The position numbers were made by a program, and so were the translations under genes. A stretch of DNA of 64,000 bases, taken from an uncultured Methylocystaceae bacterium. Lineage in GTDB: Bacteria > Pseudomonadota > Alphaproteobacteria > Rhizobiales > Beijerinckiaceae. The stretch spans positions 248,001-312,000 of the forward strand of contig CALMZV010000027.1 of the NCBI GenBank assembly GCA_937870755.1, given 5' to 3'. The notes under the pieces were generated by a model. That model did not search any database, was not told where the DNA came from, and was given only the letters and a program-made list of their open reading frames with translations. Positions 26,677 through 35,727 of this stretch are shown in pieces (within the stretch, counting starts at the first letter, position 1; each line of letters starts with the position of its first letter).

Positions 26677-28281
26677 TCACGCGCCCTGGCGCATGAAATG
26701 GTCTTCGAATTGCTGGCGCAATTCAACCTTGCGGAGCTTGCCGGTGGCGGTCATCGGCATTTCCGGCAGAATCTGCACGATCTTGGGCGTCTGGAACCCG
26801 CCCAGATACTGTCGGCAATGGTCGATGATCTCCGCCTCCGTCGCGCTGGCGCCGGGCTTCAGCTTGACGAAGGCGGACACCGCCTCGCCCCATTGCGGGT
26901 GCGGCAGGCCCACCACCGCCGCATTCAGCACCGCGGGATGGGCGAGAAGCGTTTCCTCGATCTTGACCGAAGCGACGTTCTCGCCGCCCGACTTGATCAT
27001 GTCCTTCTTGCGGTCGATGAACAGGATTTCGCCATGCTCGTCGATCAGCGCGAGATCGCCGGTGTGGTGCCAGCCGAATTTGCGCGCGGCTTCTGTGGCG
27101 GCCGGGTCCTTGTAATAGCCCAGCATCACGTTGGGCCCGCGATGCACCAGCTCGCCGATCTGCCCGCGCGGCAGAAGGTTGCCGTCGTCGTCCATGATCG
27201 CCGCCTCGTTCACCATGAGCGGCTCGCCCCAGTAATTGCCGAACCGCGCGAGCTGCCGCTCGGGCTGCGACATGGTCGTGGCGGGATACATTTCCGTCTG
27301 GCCGGACGACAGACCGAATTCGGCGTTCTCGAATTCCTTCATCGCGCGTTCGAGCAGCGGTCGGCCCATCGGCGCCATGGTGTAGATACAGAAGCGGATT
27401 TTCGAGAAATCGAACTCGCTGCGGCGCGGATGATCGAAGATCGCCTGATACATCAGCGGAAGGCCGACGAAGATCGTCAGATCGTCGCGCTTGATCGCCT
27501 CCATCACGGTCAACGGATCGAACCCGCGCATGATCGCCATGCGCGCGCCGGTCGCCAGCATGCCCAGCAGCAGCACATGGCCCGCGCAATGGAACAGCGG
27601 GAACTGACCGGTGATTCCGTCCTTGCGCGAAATAGTCATCTCCGCGCAATTGCTCATCACCGCCATCACGACGGCCAGATGCCCGTGCATCGCGCCTTTC
27701 GGGCGCGAGGTCGTGCCGCTGGTATAGATGATCATCGCCAGATCGCGGTCGCCGAATTCGACGTCCGGCTCGATGTCGGACCGGCCCTCCATCAGATCGC
27801 GGATGTCGGGCAGGCCCTGCGCCTTGGCCTGACCGGCGAGATCGACCCCCACCAGTTTCACGCCGCGCGCTTCGAGCGCCGCGCGCCGGTCGGGTTGCGC
27901 ATGCAGCACATCGTCGATCACCGCGAATTTCACTTCCGCGTGATCGAGGATATAGCCCATGTCCTCCGGCCCGAGCATCGTATTAACCGGAACCCAGACG
28001 AGGCCGGCGCGATGGATTCCGAAAAGCGCCTTCACGAACTCGATCGAGTTGTTGCAGATGGTCGAGACCTTGTCGCCGGGCTTCAGCCCCGTCGACAGAA
28101 GGTAGTTGGCGAATCGGTTGGCGTCGCGTTCGAGTTCGGCGTAGGTCGCGCGCCGCGCGCCATCGGTCAGCGCCACGCGGTCGGCGAACCGCCGCGCGGA
28201 GCGCCGCAGAATATCGCCGATCGCGACGCGCCCGATCCGGCCGGGCCCGGGCACGCCGCCCGTCGCCTCCAGGTTGCTCAT
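26677..28281 (-). CDS. AMP-dependent acyl-CoA synthetase
   Basis: 534 residues. The ATG at 28281 follows GGAGGA. Phosphate loop is TSGTTSRPKG (187-196), with serine in place of the usual glycine at 192; hinge IDRKKDMIKSGGEN and catalytic lysine in TATGKLRK are normal. Located 21 bases before the carboxylase beta subunit and after BKACE, so it probably activates the acid that is then carboxylated. FadD3/CaiC-like class; substrate unknown. Confidence 0.88.
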   Translation of the reverse strand: MSNLEATGGVPGPGRIGRVAIGDILRRSARRFADRVALTDGARRATYAELERDANRFANYLLSTGLKPGDKVSTICNNSIEFVKALFGIHRAGLVWVPVNTMLGPEDMGYILDHAEVKFAVIDDVLHAQPDRRAALEARGVKLVGVDLAGQAKAQGLPDIRDLMEGRSDIEPDVEFGDRDLAMIIYTSGTTSRPKGAMHGHLAVVMAVMSNCAEMTISRKDGITGQFPLFHCAGHVLLLGMLATGARMAIMRGFDPLTVMEAIKRDDLTIFVGLPLMYQAIFDHPRRSEFDFSKIRFCIYTMAPMGRPLLERAMKEFENAEFGLSSGQTEMYPATTMSQPERQLARFGNYWGEPLMVNEAAIMDDDGNLLPRGQIGELVHRGPNVMLGYYKDPAATEAARKFGWHHTGDLALIDEHGEILFIDRKKDMIKSGGENVASVKIEETLLAHPAVLNAAVVGLPHPQWGEAVSAFVKLKPGASATEAEIIDHCRQYLGGFQTPKIVQILPEMPMTATGKLRKVELRQQFEDHFMRQGA

Positions 28282-28334
28282 GCCGACATCCTCCCTCGGC
28301 GCGGCGGAACTTGCGCCCGCTTCGCGCGCTCGCG

Positions 28335-29198
28335 TTACTGGATCTTGAGAATCTTGCGCGCCTCGGCCGGGCTCGCAACCTCGCGCCCCGCTTTGCGGGC
28401 GTAGGCCGCCATCGTTTCGATGAGCTGCCCGTTCGAGGTGACCTTCGTGCCGTCCGGCTGATAGAACGTGTCCTCGAGCCCGGTGCGCAGATGTCCGCCG
28501 AGTTCGGCCGTACGCATGTGCAGCGGCCAGATTTCCGCGCGGCCGATGGCCGTCACCTGCCAGTTGGAGCCGGGCTTCATCATCTTTTTCAGGATCGGCA
28601 GAAGATCGGGGTCGGTCGGCATGCCGGAGGCCACGCCCATGACCAGATTGTACTCGATCGGACCGTCGTACATCCCCGTGTCGCAATACATGTTCACGCA
28701 ATTGACGATGCCGACGTCGAAACATTCGAACTCCGGCAGCGAGCCGGCGACTTTCATCACGTCGAGATAGGCCTTCACCTTTTCGACCGGGTTGTCGAAC
28801 ATCATCGGCGGCCAGGCCCAGGTCTTGTCGGCCTTCACCTTCAGATAGTTCAGCGAGCCCGCGTTGCAGGCGGCCATTTCCGGCTTCGTCTCGCGCACGC
28901 AGGCGAGCGCGCCGGCATAGTCCGGCCCCACAACGCCGGTCGTATGGTTGATGATGACGCCGGGGCACGCCTCGCGGATCGCCTGCTGCGCCTCCTTCGA
29001 CAACGCCACATCCCACGACGGCAGATGGCCCTTGTTCGGCCCCTGCTGGCGCAGGTGAATGTGCATGACGCTCGCGCCGGCGTTGAATGCGGCCTTCGCT
29101 TCGCGCGCCATTTCCTCGGGGGTGACGGGCACGTGGTGTTGCCGGGGGTCGGTCAGCACGCCGTTCAGCGAGCAGGTGATGACGGCTTTGTCGCTCAT
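28335..29198 (-). CDS. BKACE family beta-keto acid cleavage enzyme (DUF849)
   Basis: 287 residues, the exact family length. Zinc ligands H46 and H48 in MHIHLR and E242 in GLED fit the 3-keto-5-aminohexanoate cleavage enzyme fold, a TIM barrel that reacts a beta-keto acid with acetyl-CoA to give acetoacetate and a new acyl-CoA. The family covers many substrates. First gene of the BKACE, ligase, carboxylase run; an AraC gene lies just upstream. The adjacent thiolase could consume the acetoacetyl unit after activation. Confidence 0.88.
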   Translation of the reverse strand: MSDKAVITCSLNGVLTDPRQHHVPVTPEEMAREAKAAFNAGASVMHIHLRQQGPNKGHLPSWDVALSKEAQQAIREACPGVIINHTTGVVGPDYAGALACVRETKPEMAACNAGSLNYLKVKADKTWAWPPMMFDNPVEKVKAYLDVMKVAGSLPEFECFDVGIVNCVNMYCDTGMYDGPIEYNLVMGVASGMPTDPDLLPILKKMMKPGSNWQVTAIGRAEIWPLHMRTAELGGHLRTGLEDTFYQPDGTKVTSNGQLIETMAAYARKAGREVASPAEARKILKIQ

Positions 29199-29291
29199 GC
29201 GCGCGCAATCTCCTCGAAAAGCAGGGGCAGGTCGAAGGCCGACTATGCGGGCGCCGCCCGGGGCCGTCTTGTGTTTACACGCTACGCGGCC

Positions 29292-30086
29292 TCAGGCGGA
29301 GGCGAGCGCCGGCGCGCGGGGATAGATCGCCAGATCGCGCGAGCCGTCGAAGATCGCGCTTGGCTTGAGGCCGTAGAACCTTCGGATCGAATGCGAGAAA
29401 TGCGTGGAATCGGGGTAGCCGATGTCCTGCGCCAGATGAGCGAAATTGATGTCCCGGTTGGCGAAGTGGAGAACATGGCGCGCGCGCTTGTAGGCGCGCA
29501 GCGCGCGGAACGAAAAGCCCGTCTCCTGCTTGAACAGGTGCAGGAAGCGTGAGGGCGACAGCCGCGCCTGCGCCGCGCACTCGGCCGCGCTCGCCGGCGG
29601 CCCGGAGAAATTTTCGAGCCGCGCCAGCGCCCGCGCGATCCGCGCGTCGAGCGCGCGCGGCGGCAGCGGCGCGCCGAAAAACAGCGTGTCGAACGCCTGC
29701 CGGTCCAGCCCTTCGGAACACGGCTCGGCGATGAGCGCGCGATGGGCTGCGCGTATGCGCCCCACGATCTCCTCGGGCCGGGCCGCGATGCGCGCGGACA
29801 GCGCCGCGAGCGCCTCGCGCGAAACCGTCTCCGGCTCGATGGTCACGCACAGGATGGTCGGGTGTTCGCTTTCGATCGTGTGCTCGACATAGGGCTCCAC
29901 CGCCGCCATCGACAGGCCCGTCTGCACGCGCCCCCCGCATGCGATTGTGAGAGCGCCCTCCACGCAGACGTAAATCTGGAACGCCCCGGTCTCGCGCCGA
30001 CGCGGCCGCCCGAGCAGGCCCGCGTAGAACACGCGCTCGGGGTTGATCAGCATCAGATGGGCGGACGCGTGGCGACGGTCCGTCAT
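29292..30086 (-). CDS. AraC-family transcriptional regulator
   Basis: 264 residues from the ATG at 30086 behind GGGAGG. N-terminal beta-rich sensing domain (about 20-140) followed by two helix-turn-helix motifs; the C-terminal part has FSHSIRRFYGLKPS, the classic AraC signature. It is upstream of and collinear with BKACE and the carboxylase genes, making it their likely activator. Its own promoter is visible at 30144-30171. Confidence 0.9.
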   Translation of the reverse strand: MTDRRHASAHLMLINPERVFYAGLLGRPRRRETGAFQIYVCVEGALTIACGGRVQTGLSMAAVEPYVEHTIESEHPTILCVTIEPETVSREALAALSARIAARPEEIVGRIRAAHRALIAEPCSEGLDRQAFDTLFFGAPLPPRALDARIARALARLENFSGPPASAAECAAQARLSPSRFLHLFKQETGFSFRALRAYKRARHVLHFANRDINFAHLAQDIGYPDSTHFSHSIRRFYGLKPSAIFDGSRDLAIYPRAPALASA

Positions 30087-30143
30087 CGTTCCCTCCCGTT
30101 GATGGTCCGCTTGCGCGGGCGCTCTCTTGCCGGAGCGCAGCGA

Positions 30144-30171
30144 AGTATACATCACCCCCACCGCCTGTCGA
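30144..30171 (-). promoter_or_regulatory. Sigma-70-type promoter of the AraC gene
   Basis: On the minus strand, TCGACA (30166-30171) and TATACT (30144-30149) are separated by 16 bases, each one mismatch from consensus. The start of the AraC gene lies 58 bases downstream. Confidence 0.55.
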
Positions 30172-30211
30172 CGGGGCCGTTCGCTCGCAGATTCAACATT
30201 TTAAGTGACGA

Positions 30212-31441
30212 TCACACCCAAGCGCCGCTGGCGTTCGAGCGCCCGCCGAGCGCGCGGTAGGCGGCGTCCACCAGGCTCTGCCCGCGATCGTTCATCAGAA
30301 TGCCGAGGCCCATCCGGTTCATGGCGTAGCCGAAGCTCAGATGCGCCGCGGGATCGGCAAAGCCGAGCGAGCCGCCCGCCCCCACATGGCCGAACGCCGG
30401 CTCCGACAGGATGACCGAGCAATTCTCCGCATTGTCGAGCGCGCGATTGTCCATCGATTTCATGAAGCCGAGCGAGAAGCGTGTCGGAATCATCAGCGTG
30501 GCGTCCTCGTGGGTGGCGACGCTGATACGCCCCATGCGCGCGAGCGTGTCCGTGCTCACGTAGCGTCGCCCCATCAGCGCCCCGCCGTTGGCGAGCGGCG
30601 CATAAAGCCCCGCAAGGCCGCGCCCGTTGGAGACCCCGCTCGCCGAGCCGATTTCGGCGGCGCGCGCGGCGCGATGGTTGGCGTTGAACCCGCCGCTGTT
30701 GAGCATGAACCGGCCGGCAGGCCCCATCGGGTCGGCCTTGCAGGCGAGCGCGATGCGCGTGGAGCGCGCCTTGTCGTCCGGCGGATAGGGAATGACCGGC
30801 GCCACGCGACCTTCTTCGCTCTCGGGCAACCCCATCCAGAAATCGATGCCGAGCGGCCGCGCGATCTCTTGCGCGAAGAACGCGCCCATGCGCTGGCCCG
30901 TCGCGCGCCGCACCATTTCGCCGACCGTCCAGGCGGAGGTGAGCCCGTGGTAGCCGTTGCGCGTTCCCGGCTTCCAGAACGGCGCCTCGGCGGCGAGTTG
31001 CGCGCACATGTAATCGTAATCGTAGTAGGCGCCCTGCTTCAGTTCCGCCCGCACACCCGGAACCCCGACGGAATGGTCGAGCATCATGGACACGCGCGCG
31101 CCGTGCTTGTTGGCGGCGAATTCCGGCCAGTATTTCCCGACGCCGGCGTCGAGATCGAGCAGGCCGCGGTCGGCCGCCATATGCGCGCAGAACGCCGAGG
31201 CGCCCTTGGTGCAGGAAAACACCACGCAGATCGTATCCCGCTCCCAGGCCGCCCCGCCGTCCGATGTCTGGCCGCCCCACAGATCGACCACCGTGCGCCC
31301 TTCGAGCATGATGGCGACGCTCGCGCCAATTTCGCCGCGCTGTTCGAAATTCTCCACGAAAGCATCGAGCACGCCGGCGAATTTCGGATCGCACACGCCG
31401 CTCACCAGACCGCGCGATGTCTTGCGTTCGATTGTCGTCAT
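30212..31441 (-). CDS. Serine beta-lactamase-like hydrolase / esterase
   Basis: 409 residues. The SxxK motif SCTK (S76, K79) in a class C beta-lactamase-like fold, followed by GYHGLT for the tyrosine motif region and a C-terminal HVGAGGSLGF that fits the third (KTG-like) motif as HxG. This layout is that of EstB-type esterases rather than true beta-lactamases; no signal peptide is seen, so it is probably cytoplasmic. It may hydrolyse an ester or lactone of the catabolised compounds. Confidence 0.85.
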   Translation of the reverse strand: MTTIERKTSRGLVSGVCDPKFAGVLDAFVENFEQRGEIGASVAIMLEGRTVVDLWGGQTSDGGAAWERDTICVVFSCTKGASAFCAHMAADRGLLDLDAGVGKYWPEFAANKHGARVSMMLDHSVGVPGVRAELKQGAYYDYDYMCAQLAAEAPFWKPGTRNGYHGLTSAWTVGEMVRRATGQRMGAFFAQEIARPLGIDFWMGLPESEEGRVAPVIPYPPDDKARSTRIALACKADPMGPAGRFMLNSGGFNANHRAARAAEIGSASGVSNGRGLAGLYAPLANGGALMGRRYVSTDTLARMGRISVATHEDATLMIPTRFSLGFMKSMDNRALDNAENCSVILSEPAFGHVGAGGSLGFADPAAHLSFGYAMNRMGLGILMNDRGQSLVDAAYRALGGRSNASGAWV

Positions 31442-31632
31442 GAGTGTCGTTTCCCCCGCCCGCCGCAGGCTGCAATTATTCGCCGGACCTTGTCAAAGGC
31501 GCGCGGTCGAATTGCCGACGCCGCGCGCGGCCGCTAGATTGGCGCTGCGTGGTCCTTCGGCGCCGCGCGTCAACCTGCAACGCATGGATCGCCGGCTTGC
31601 ACGCGCTGCGACCGAATGCGCGAGAAAACACG

Positions 31633-32202
31633 ATGCCTCTGTCGCCGCCAGCCGCCCGCGTCCCCATCCACAACCGCAGCGTCGAATGCGCCGCCTTCAT
31701 GCGCGAAGACGGCTTGTGGGAAGTGGAGGCGTCGCTGTTCGACCGTAAGCCTTACAGCCACGTGGATTTCGATAATCGGGTGCGCGCCCCGGGCGAACCC
31801 GTGCACAAGATGTCCATTCGCCTGACGGTCGACGCCGCGTTCGAAATCGTCGGCGCGGAAGCAGCGATGGCGGATGCGCCCTACGCCAGCTGTTGGGATG
31901 CGCCCCCGCGCATGTCGTCACTGGTCGGCGTTCGACTCGGCCCCGGCTGGCGCGATGCTGTGCGCGCGCGTCTGCCCAGGCGCGACGCCTGCACGCATCT
32001 GATCGAGTTGCTCGGTCCTGCGGTCACCACGCTTTATCAATCTTCCTCCTATCCGCACGACAGGCCGGACGCCGGCGCACGCAACATGCCTGACAAGCCG
32101 CCGTTCTTTCTCGACGGCTGCCACTCCTGGCGGTCCGACGGGCCGAATGCGGCGCGGATTTTTCCCCACCTCGCCGCGCGTGCGGAGGACACGCGCGAGT
32201 GA
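31633..32202 (+). CDS. DUF2889 family protein
   Basis: 189 residues. Typical order: REDGLWEVEASLFDRK, conserved HKMSIRLTVD, and a C-terminal CTHLIELLGP followed by PPFFLDGCHSW, which I recognise as DUF2889. Function is unknown; members are often found beside acyl-CoA and aromatic catabolic genes in alpha- and betaproteobacteria. The ATG at 31633 has only a weak ribosome site. Divergent from the serine hydrolase gene across 191 bases, and followed by a crotonase gene. Confidence 0.72.
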   Translation: MPLSPPAARVPIHNRSVECAAFMREDGLWEVEASLFDRKPYSHVDFDNRVRAPGEPVHKMSIRLTVDAAFEIVGAEAAMADAPYASCWDAPPRMSSLVGVRLGPGWRDAVRARLPRRDACTHLIELLGPAVTTLYQSSSYPHDRPDAGARNMPDKPPFFLDGCHSWRSDGPNAARIFPHLAARAEDTRE

Positions 32203-32215
32203 GGCGCGCCGCGCC

Positions 32216-32243
32216 TTGACCCCCTCGCGCCCGCCGATAGCAT
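32216..32243 (+). promoter_or_regulatory. Sigma-70-type promoter of the crotonase gene
   Basis: TTGACC (32216-32221) and TAGCAT (32238-32243) with a 16-base spacer, 52 bases before the ATG at 32295. A short GC dyad (32202-32216) just upstream has no T run. Confidence 0.55.
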
Positions 32244-32294
32244 GCGCGTGAAGACACACGTCGCGGCCCGGGCGTGGCGACGGGAGGACAGCGC

Positions 32295-33161
32295 ATGAAC
32301 TACGAAACCATCTCGTGTACGCACGAGGGCGCGACGCTCGTCGTCATGCTCAACCGGCCCGACAAGCTCAACGCCTATACCGGCGCGATGGGCGCCGAAA
32401 TCGCCGACGCCTTCCGTCGCGCGGACGCCGACGACAGCGTGCGGGCGCTCGTCGTCACCGGCGCGGGCCGCGCCTTTTGCGCGGGCGCGGACGTTTCGGG
32501 GGGCGCGAAAAGTTTCGATACGTCCGGCGAGCATGGCGCGGGCGTGTTCGGCCAGCGTTTGCAGCAAGGCGCGCGCGGCGGCGGGTTCGTGGACGCCATC
32601 TTCTCCTGTCGCAAGCCTTCGATCGCCGCCATCAACGGGCCGGCGGTCGGCGTCGGCATCACGCTCACGCTGCCGATGGATGTGCGCATCGCCGCCGAAG
32701 GCGCCAAGATCGGCTTCATCTTCGCCCGTCGCGGGCTTGTTCCGGAAGCCGGCAGCGCATGGTTCCTGCCCAAACTCGTCGGCCTGCCGCAGGCGTTGCG
32801 CTGGTCGCTGTCGGGCCGCACGTTCGACGCCCGCGAGGCGCTGCGCGGCGGTCTGGTGAGCGAGGTCGTCGAACCCGCCGTCCTGCTCGCGCGCGCGAAA
32901 GAAATCGCGCGCGAGATGACGGAGGAGACGTCGCCCGTGGCCGTCGCGCTCACGCGCCAGATGCTGTGGCGCTTTGCCGGCGCGCCAGACCCGTTCGGCC
33001 TTCTGGAGATCGACGGCCCGATGTCGATCGAACGCGGCGGCCACGCCGATGTGCGCGAGGGCGTCCAGTCGTTTCTCGACAAGCGCAAGCCCGCATTTCC
33101 GGGCAAGGTTTCGCGGGACATGCCGAGCCAGTATCCGTGGTGGCCCGACAAGACCGTATGA
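32295..33161 (+). CDS. Crotonase-fold protein (enoyl-CoA isomerase-like)
   Basis: 288 residues; GGGAGGA precedes the ATG. Crotonase features include LNRPDKLNA and GRAFCAGAD. The two glutamates of true enoyl-CoA hydratases are missing: the GGGxE position holds T123 and the PE position has alanine. Instead E151 in GLVPEAG aligns with the single catalytic glutamate of enoyl-CoA isomerases (Eci/PaaG type). So isomerisation or another crotonase reaction is more likely than hydration. Confidence 0.82.
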   Translation: MNYETISCTHEGATLVVMLNRPDKLNAYTGAMGAEIADAFRRADADDSVRALVVTGAGRAFCAGADVSGGAKSFDTSGEHGAGVFGQRLQQGARGGGFVDAIFSCRKPSIAAINGPAVGVGITLTLPMDVRIAAEGAKIGFIFARRGLVPEAGSAWFLPKLVGLPQALRWSLSGRTFDAREALRGGLVSEVVEPAVLLARAKEIAREMTEETSPVAVALTRQMLWRFAGAPDPFGLLEIDGPMSIERGGHADVREGVQSFLDKRKPAFPGKVSRDMPSQYPWWPDKTV

Positions 33162-33182
33162 CGGCCGCCGCGGACGCGCCGC

Positions 33183-34742
33183 TCAGATCGAGCGTCCCTC
33201 CCCGGCCCAGAACGGTTCGCGCAACTTGCGCTTGAAAATCTTGCCCGTGTCCTCGCGCGGCAACATGTCCACGAATTCGATGCGACGCGGAATCTTGTAG
33301 CTTGCGAGCCGCATGCGCAGATCCGCGCGCACCGCATCCTCGTTGATCTGCGCGCCCGGCTCCGGCTGGATGAAGGCGCACACCTGCTCGCCATAGTCCG
33401 GATCGGGAATGCCGAACACCGCGCAATCGGCGACGCCGGGAACCTTCAGGAGCTCCGCCTCGATCTCGGCCGGATAGATATTCGTGCCGCCGAAGATGAT
33501 CATGTCGCTCGCGCGGCCGCTGAGATGCAGAAACCCGTCGGCGTCGAAGTATCCGACATCGCCCGTGGCCACCAGATCGCCGCGCGCCGAGCGGCGGCGT
33601 TTGGCGTTGTCGCCGTGGTACGTGAAATCGGCGTAGATGCGCCCGCCGCATACGATCTCGCCCGACTGCCCCGCAGGCAGTTCGCGCCCCTCGGCGTCCA
33701 TGGCCACGACGGTGCAACCCTCGATCGGCTTGCCGACGGTTCCCGGATGGTCGAGCCATTGCTGCGCCGTGCAGTAGGTGACAGCGCCGACCTCGGTCGA
33801 ACCGTAATGTTCGGTGATGACCGGCCCCCACCAGTCGATCATGCCGCGCTTGACATGCGGCGCGCACGGCGCGCCCACATGCATCACCTGCACGACGCTG
33901 GAGAGGTCGTATTTCCGCTTGACCGCCTCCGGCAGCGCCAAAAGCCGCACGAACATCGTTGGCACAGCGAGCACATGCGTGACGCGCTCGGCCGCGATCC
34001 GCGCGAGCATGCCTTCGGCGTCGAACTTCGGCTCGACGACGATGTTCGCGCCCATCTTCAACAGCGTGAACAGCCAGCCATTCGGACTGGAGTGATAAGC
34101 CGGTCCCGGAATGAGCAGAACGACGTCTTCCATGCGTCCGTCATAGGCATGCAGTCCGCCGATGATCCGCATGACCTCCAGAACCGAGTCCATCTGCTCC
34201 GGCGTCGGCGGATTGCGACGCACGCCTTTGGGATGGCCCGTCGTACCCGACGTGTAGATCATGGAGCCGGGCGACACCGCGAAGGGCGGCGCCTTCGGCG
34301 TCAGACGCGAGAGCCACGTCTCCCATTCGATGGCGCCGGGCGGCGCGGCTGCCGCCTCGGCGCTCACGCGATAGGCCGCGCGCAAGGCCGGCGGCGTTTC
34401 CACCACGATCGTCCTGACCGTGGGCGGAATGGCGGCGCCGACGACCTGCAACAGGTCGGCATGGATGACGAGCGTCTTCGCGCCGGAATTCTCCAGAACG
34501 TAGCGCGCCTCCTCCATCGTGTTATGCCAGTTGATGGGCGTGACATAGGCGCCCACAAGGCCCGCGCCGACGCTTGCCTCGATCATCGCGAAGTCGTTGC
34601 GCAGATAGATGGCCACGACATCGCCCTGCGCGACGCCGAACTGCTCGAACCCGCGCGCCGCCCGTTCGGCGCGGTTCTGGAGGTCGGCGACAGGACGCAT
34701 GGTGTCGCCGATTTTCACCCACGGGCGCTTTGGCTCGGCCAT
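33183..34742 (-). CDS. AMP-dependent acyl-CoA synthetase
   Basis: 519 residues; GGAGGA lies before the ATG at 34742. Phosphate loop YTSGTTGHPKG, YGSTE, hinge SGRASDMIIFGG and catalytic lysine in DTGKIFKR are all intact. It is convergent with the crotonase at 32295-33161 and divergent from the crotonase at 34890. The FadD-like sequence suits medium-chain or cyclic acids; not assignable further. Confidence 0.88.
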   Translation of the reverse strand: MAEPKRPWVKIGDTMRPVADLQNRAERAARGFEQFGVAQGDVVAIYLRNDFAMIEASVGAGLVGAYVTPINWHNTMEEARYVLENSGAKTLVIHADLLQVVGAAIPPTVRTIVVETPPALRAAYRVSAEAAAAPPGAIEWETWLSRLTPKAPPFAVSPGSMIYTSGTTGHPKGVRRNPPTPEQMDSVLEVMRIIGGLHAYDGRMEDVVLLIPGPAYHSSPNGWLFTLLKMGANIVVEPKFDAEGMLARIAAERVTHVLAVPTMFVRLLALPEAVKRKYDLSSVVQVMHVGAPCAPHVKRGMIDWWGPVITEHYGSTEVGAVTYCTAQQWLDHPGTVGKPIEGCTVVAMDAEGRELPAGQSGEIVCGGRIYADFTYHGDNAKRRRSARGDLVATGDVGYFDADGFLHLSGRASDMIIFGGTNIYPAEIEAELLKVPGVADCAVFGIPDPDYGEQVCAFIQPEPGAQINEDAVRADLRMRLASYKIPRRIEFVDMLPREDTGKIFKRKLREPFWAGEGRSI

Positions 34743-34766
34743 CTTTTCCTCCGGATCGCGCTCTCG

Positions 34767-34785
34767 GTTGACGCGTTTTTTCAAC
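34767..34785. promoter_or_regulatory. Inverted repeat in divergent promoter region
   Basis: GTTGA (34767-34771) and TCAAC (34781-34785) with a nine-base T-rich spacer, in the 147-base AT-richer gap between the divergent ligase and crotonase genes. An operator is plausible; arms are short. Confidence 0.3.
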
Positions 34786-34889
34786 TGTAGCACGTTATTC
34801 AGATACGGATCGCGCGCAAATCCGCGCCTTTTCCGCAACAATAATTCCGGCGATGCGACGGGCCCGTCCACGCCGACCGGGAGACGCCC

Positions 34890-35711
34890 ATGTCGCTTGC
34901 GCCGGCCATAGCGCCGTCGGATTTCCAATGCCTGCGCTACACGCGCGAGGACGGCGTCGCCATCATCGCCATCAATCGCCCCGAGCGGCGCAACGCGCTC
35001 AACCGCCGCGCCTACGACGAACTGGAAGCCGCCTTTCGCGCCGCCGGCGCCGACCCGCAGGTGCGCTGCGTGGTGGTGACGGGCGTCGACCCCGCCTTCT
35101 GCTCGGGCGAGGACGTGAAGGACATGATGACGGTCGACGCGCCGCGCGAGGACCGGCCGAAGGCGCCTGTCGTGCGCCATCCGCCGACCCCCGCCGCCAT
35201 GGCCGCACTCGAATGCGACCGCCCGGTTATCGCCGCCGTCAACGGCGCAGCCGTCGGCTGGGGCATGGAACTGGCCCTTTACGCGGACATTCGCATCGCC
35301 TCCGAACGCGCGAATTTCGCCGAACTGTTCATTCGGCGCGGCCTCATCTGCGATGTCGGCGGCTTGCTGCGTCTGCCGGCGGTCGTCGGCCCGGCCAAGG
35401 CGGCCGAACTTCTGTTCACGGGCGATATGATCGACGCCGGCGAGGCCGAGCGCATCGGCCTCGTCAGCTATGTCACGCCGCACGACGACCTCATGCCGCG
35501 CGCGATGGCGCTCGCGCAAAGGATCGCCGCCAACGCGCCACTCGCGCTGCGCTATATGAAGGAAGGATTGCGGCGCACGAGTTATGGCGATCCGCGCGAG
35601 ATCGGCGGCTGGGCGATTGAAATCATCCGCAAACTGTTCGAGACCGAGGACCACCGCGAAGGCGTGCGCAGTTTTCTGGAAAAACGCGCGCCACGTTTCA
35701 CGGGCCGGTAG
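34890..35711 (+). CDS. Crotonase-fold protein (enoyl-CoA hydratase/isomerase family)
   Basis: 273 residues. INRPERRNAL and DPAFCSGEDV are the substrate-binding region. The first hydratase glutamate is present (E127 in GWGMEL) but the second position is F147, and the isomerase position carries D155 in GLICDVGG. This mixed pattern leaves the reaction open. It begins a plus-strand run: crotonase, acyl-CoA ligase, SDR, with gaps of 16 and 15 bases, so the three are probably cotranscribed. Confidence 0.83.
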   Translation: MSLAPAIAPSDFQCLRYTREDGVAIIAINRPERRNALNRRAYDELEAAFRAAGADPQVRCVVVTGVDPAFCSGEDVKDMMTVDAPREDRPKAPVVRHPPTPAAMAALECDRPVIAAVNGAAVGWGMELALYADIRIASERANFAELFIRRGLICDVGGLLRLPAVVGPAKAAELLFTGDMIDAGEAERIGLVSYVTPHDDLMPRAMALAQRIAANAPLALRYMKEGLRRTSYGDPREIGGWAIEIIRKLFETEDHREGVRSFLEKRAPRFTGR

Positions 35712-35727
35712 CCCCCTGGAGAACGCA

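Noticed and set aside
25033-28404. Very long open frame (over 1,100 codons) on the plus strand
   Set aside because: It is antisense to the carboxylase beta and ligase genes, has arginine/histidine-rich composition typical of high-GC shadow frames, and matches no family.
30212-31441. Class C beta-lactamase resistance gene
   Set aside because: SxxK is present but there is no signal peptide and the third motif is HxG rather than KTG; an EstB-type esterase fits better.
32202-32216. Terminator after the DUF2889 gene
   Set aside because: AGGCGCG-C-CGCGCCT is a perfect dyad but has almost no loop and no T run, and it abuts a promoter -35 element.
34768-34785. Fnr box TTGAC...TCAA upstream of a crotonase gene
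   Set aside because: The half-sites are separated by seven rather than four bases, so it does not fit Crp/Fnr spacing; kept only as a generic dyad.
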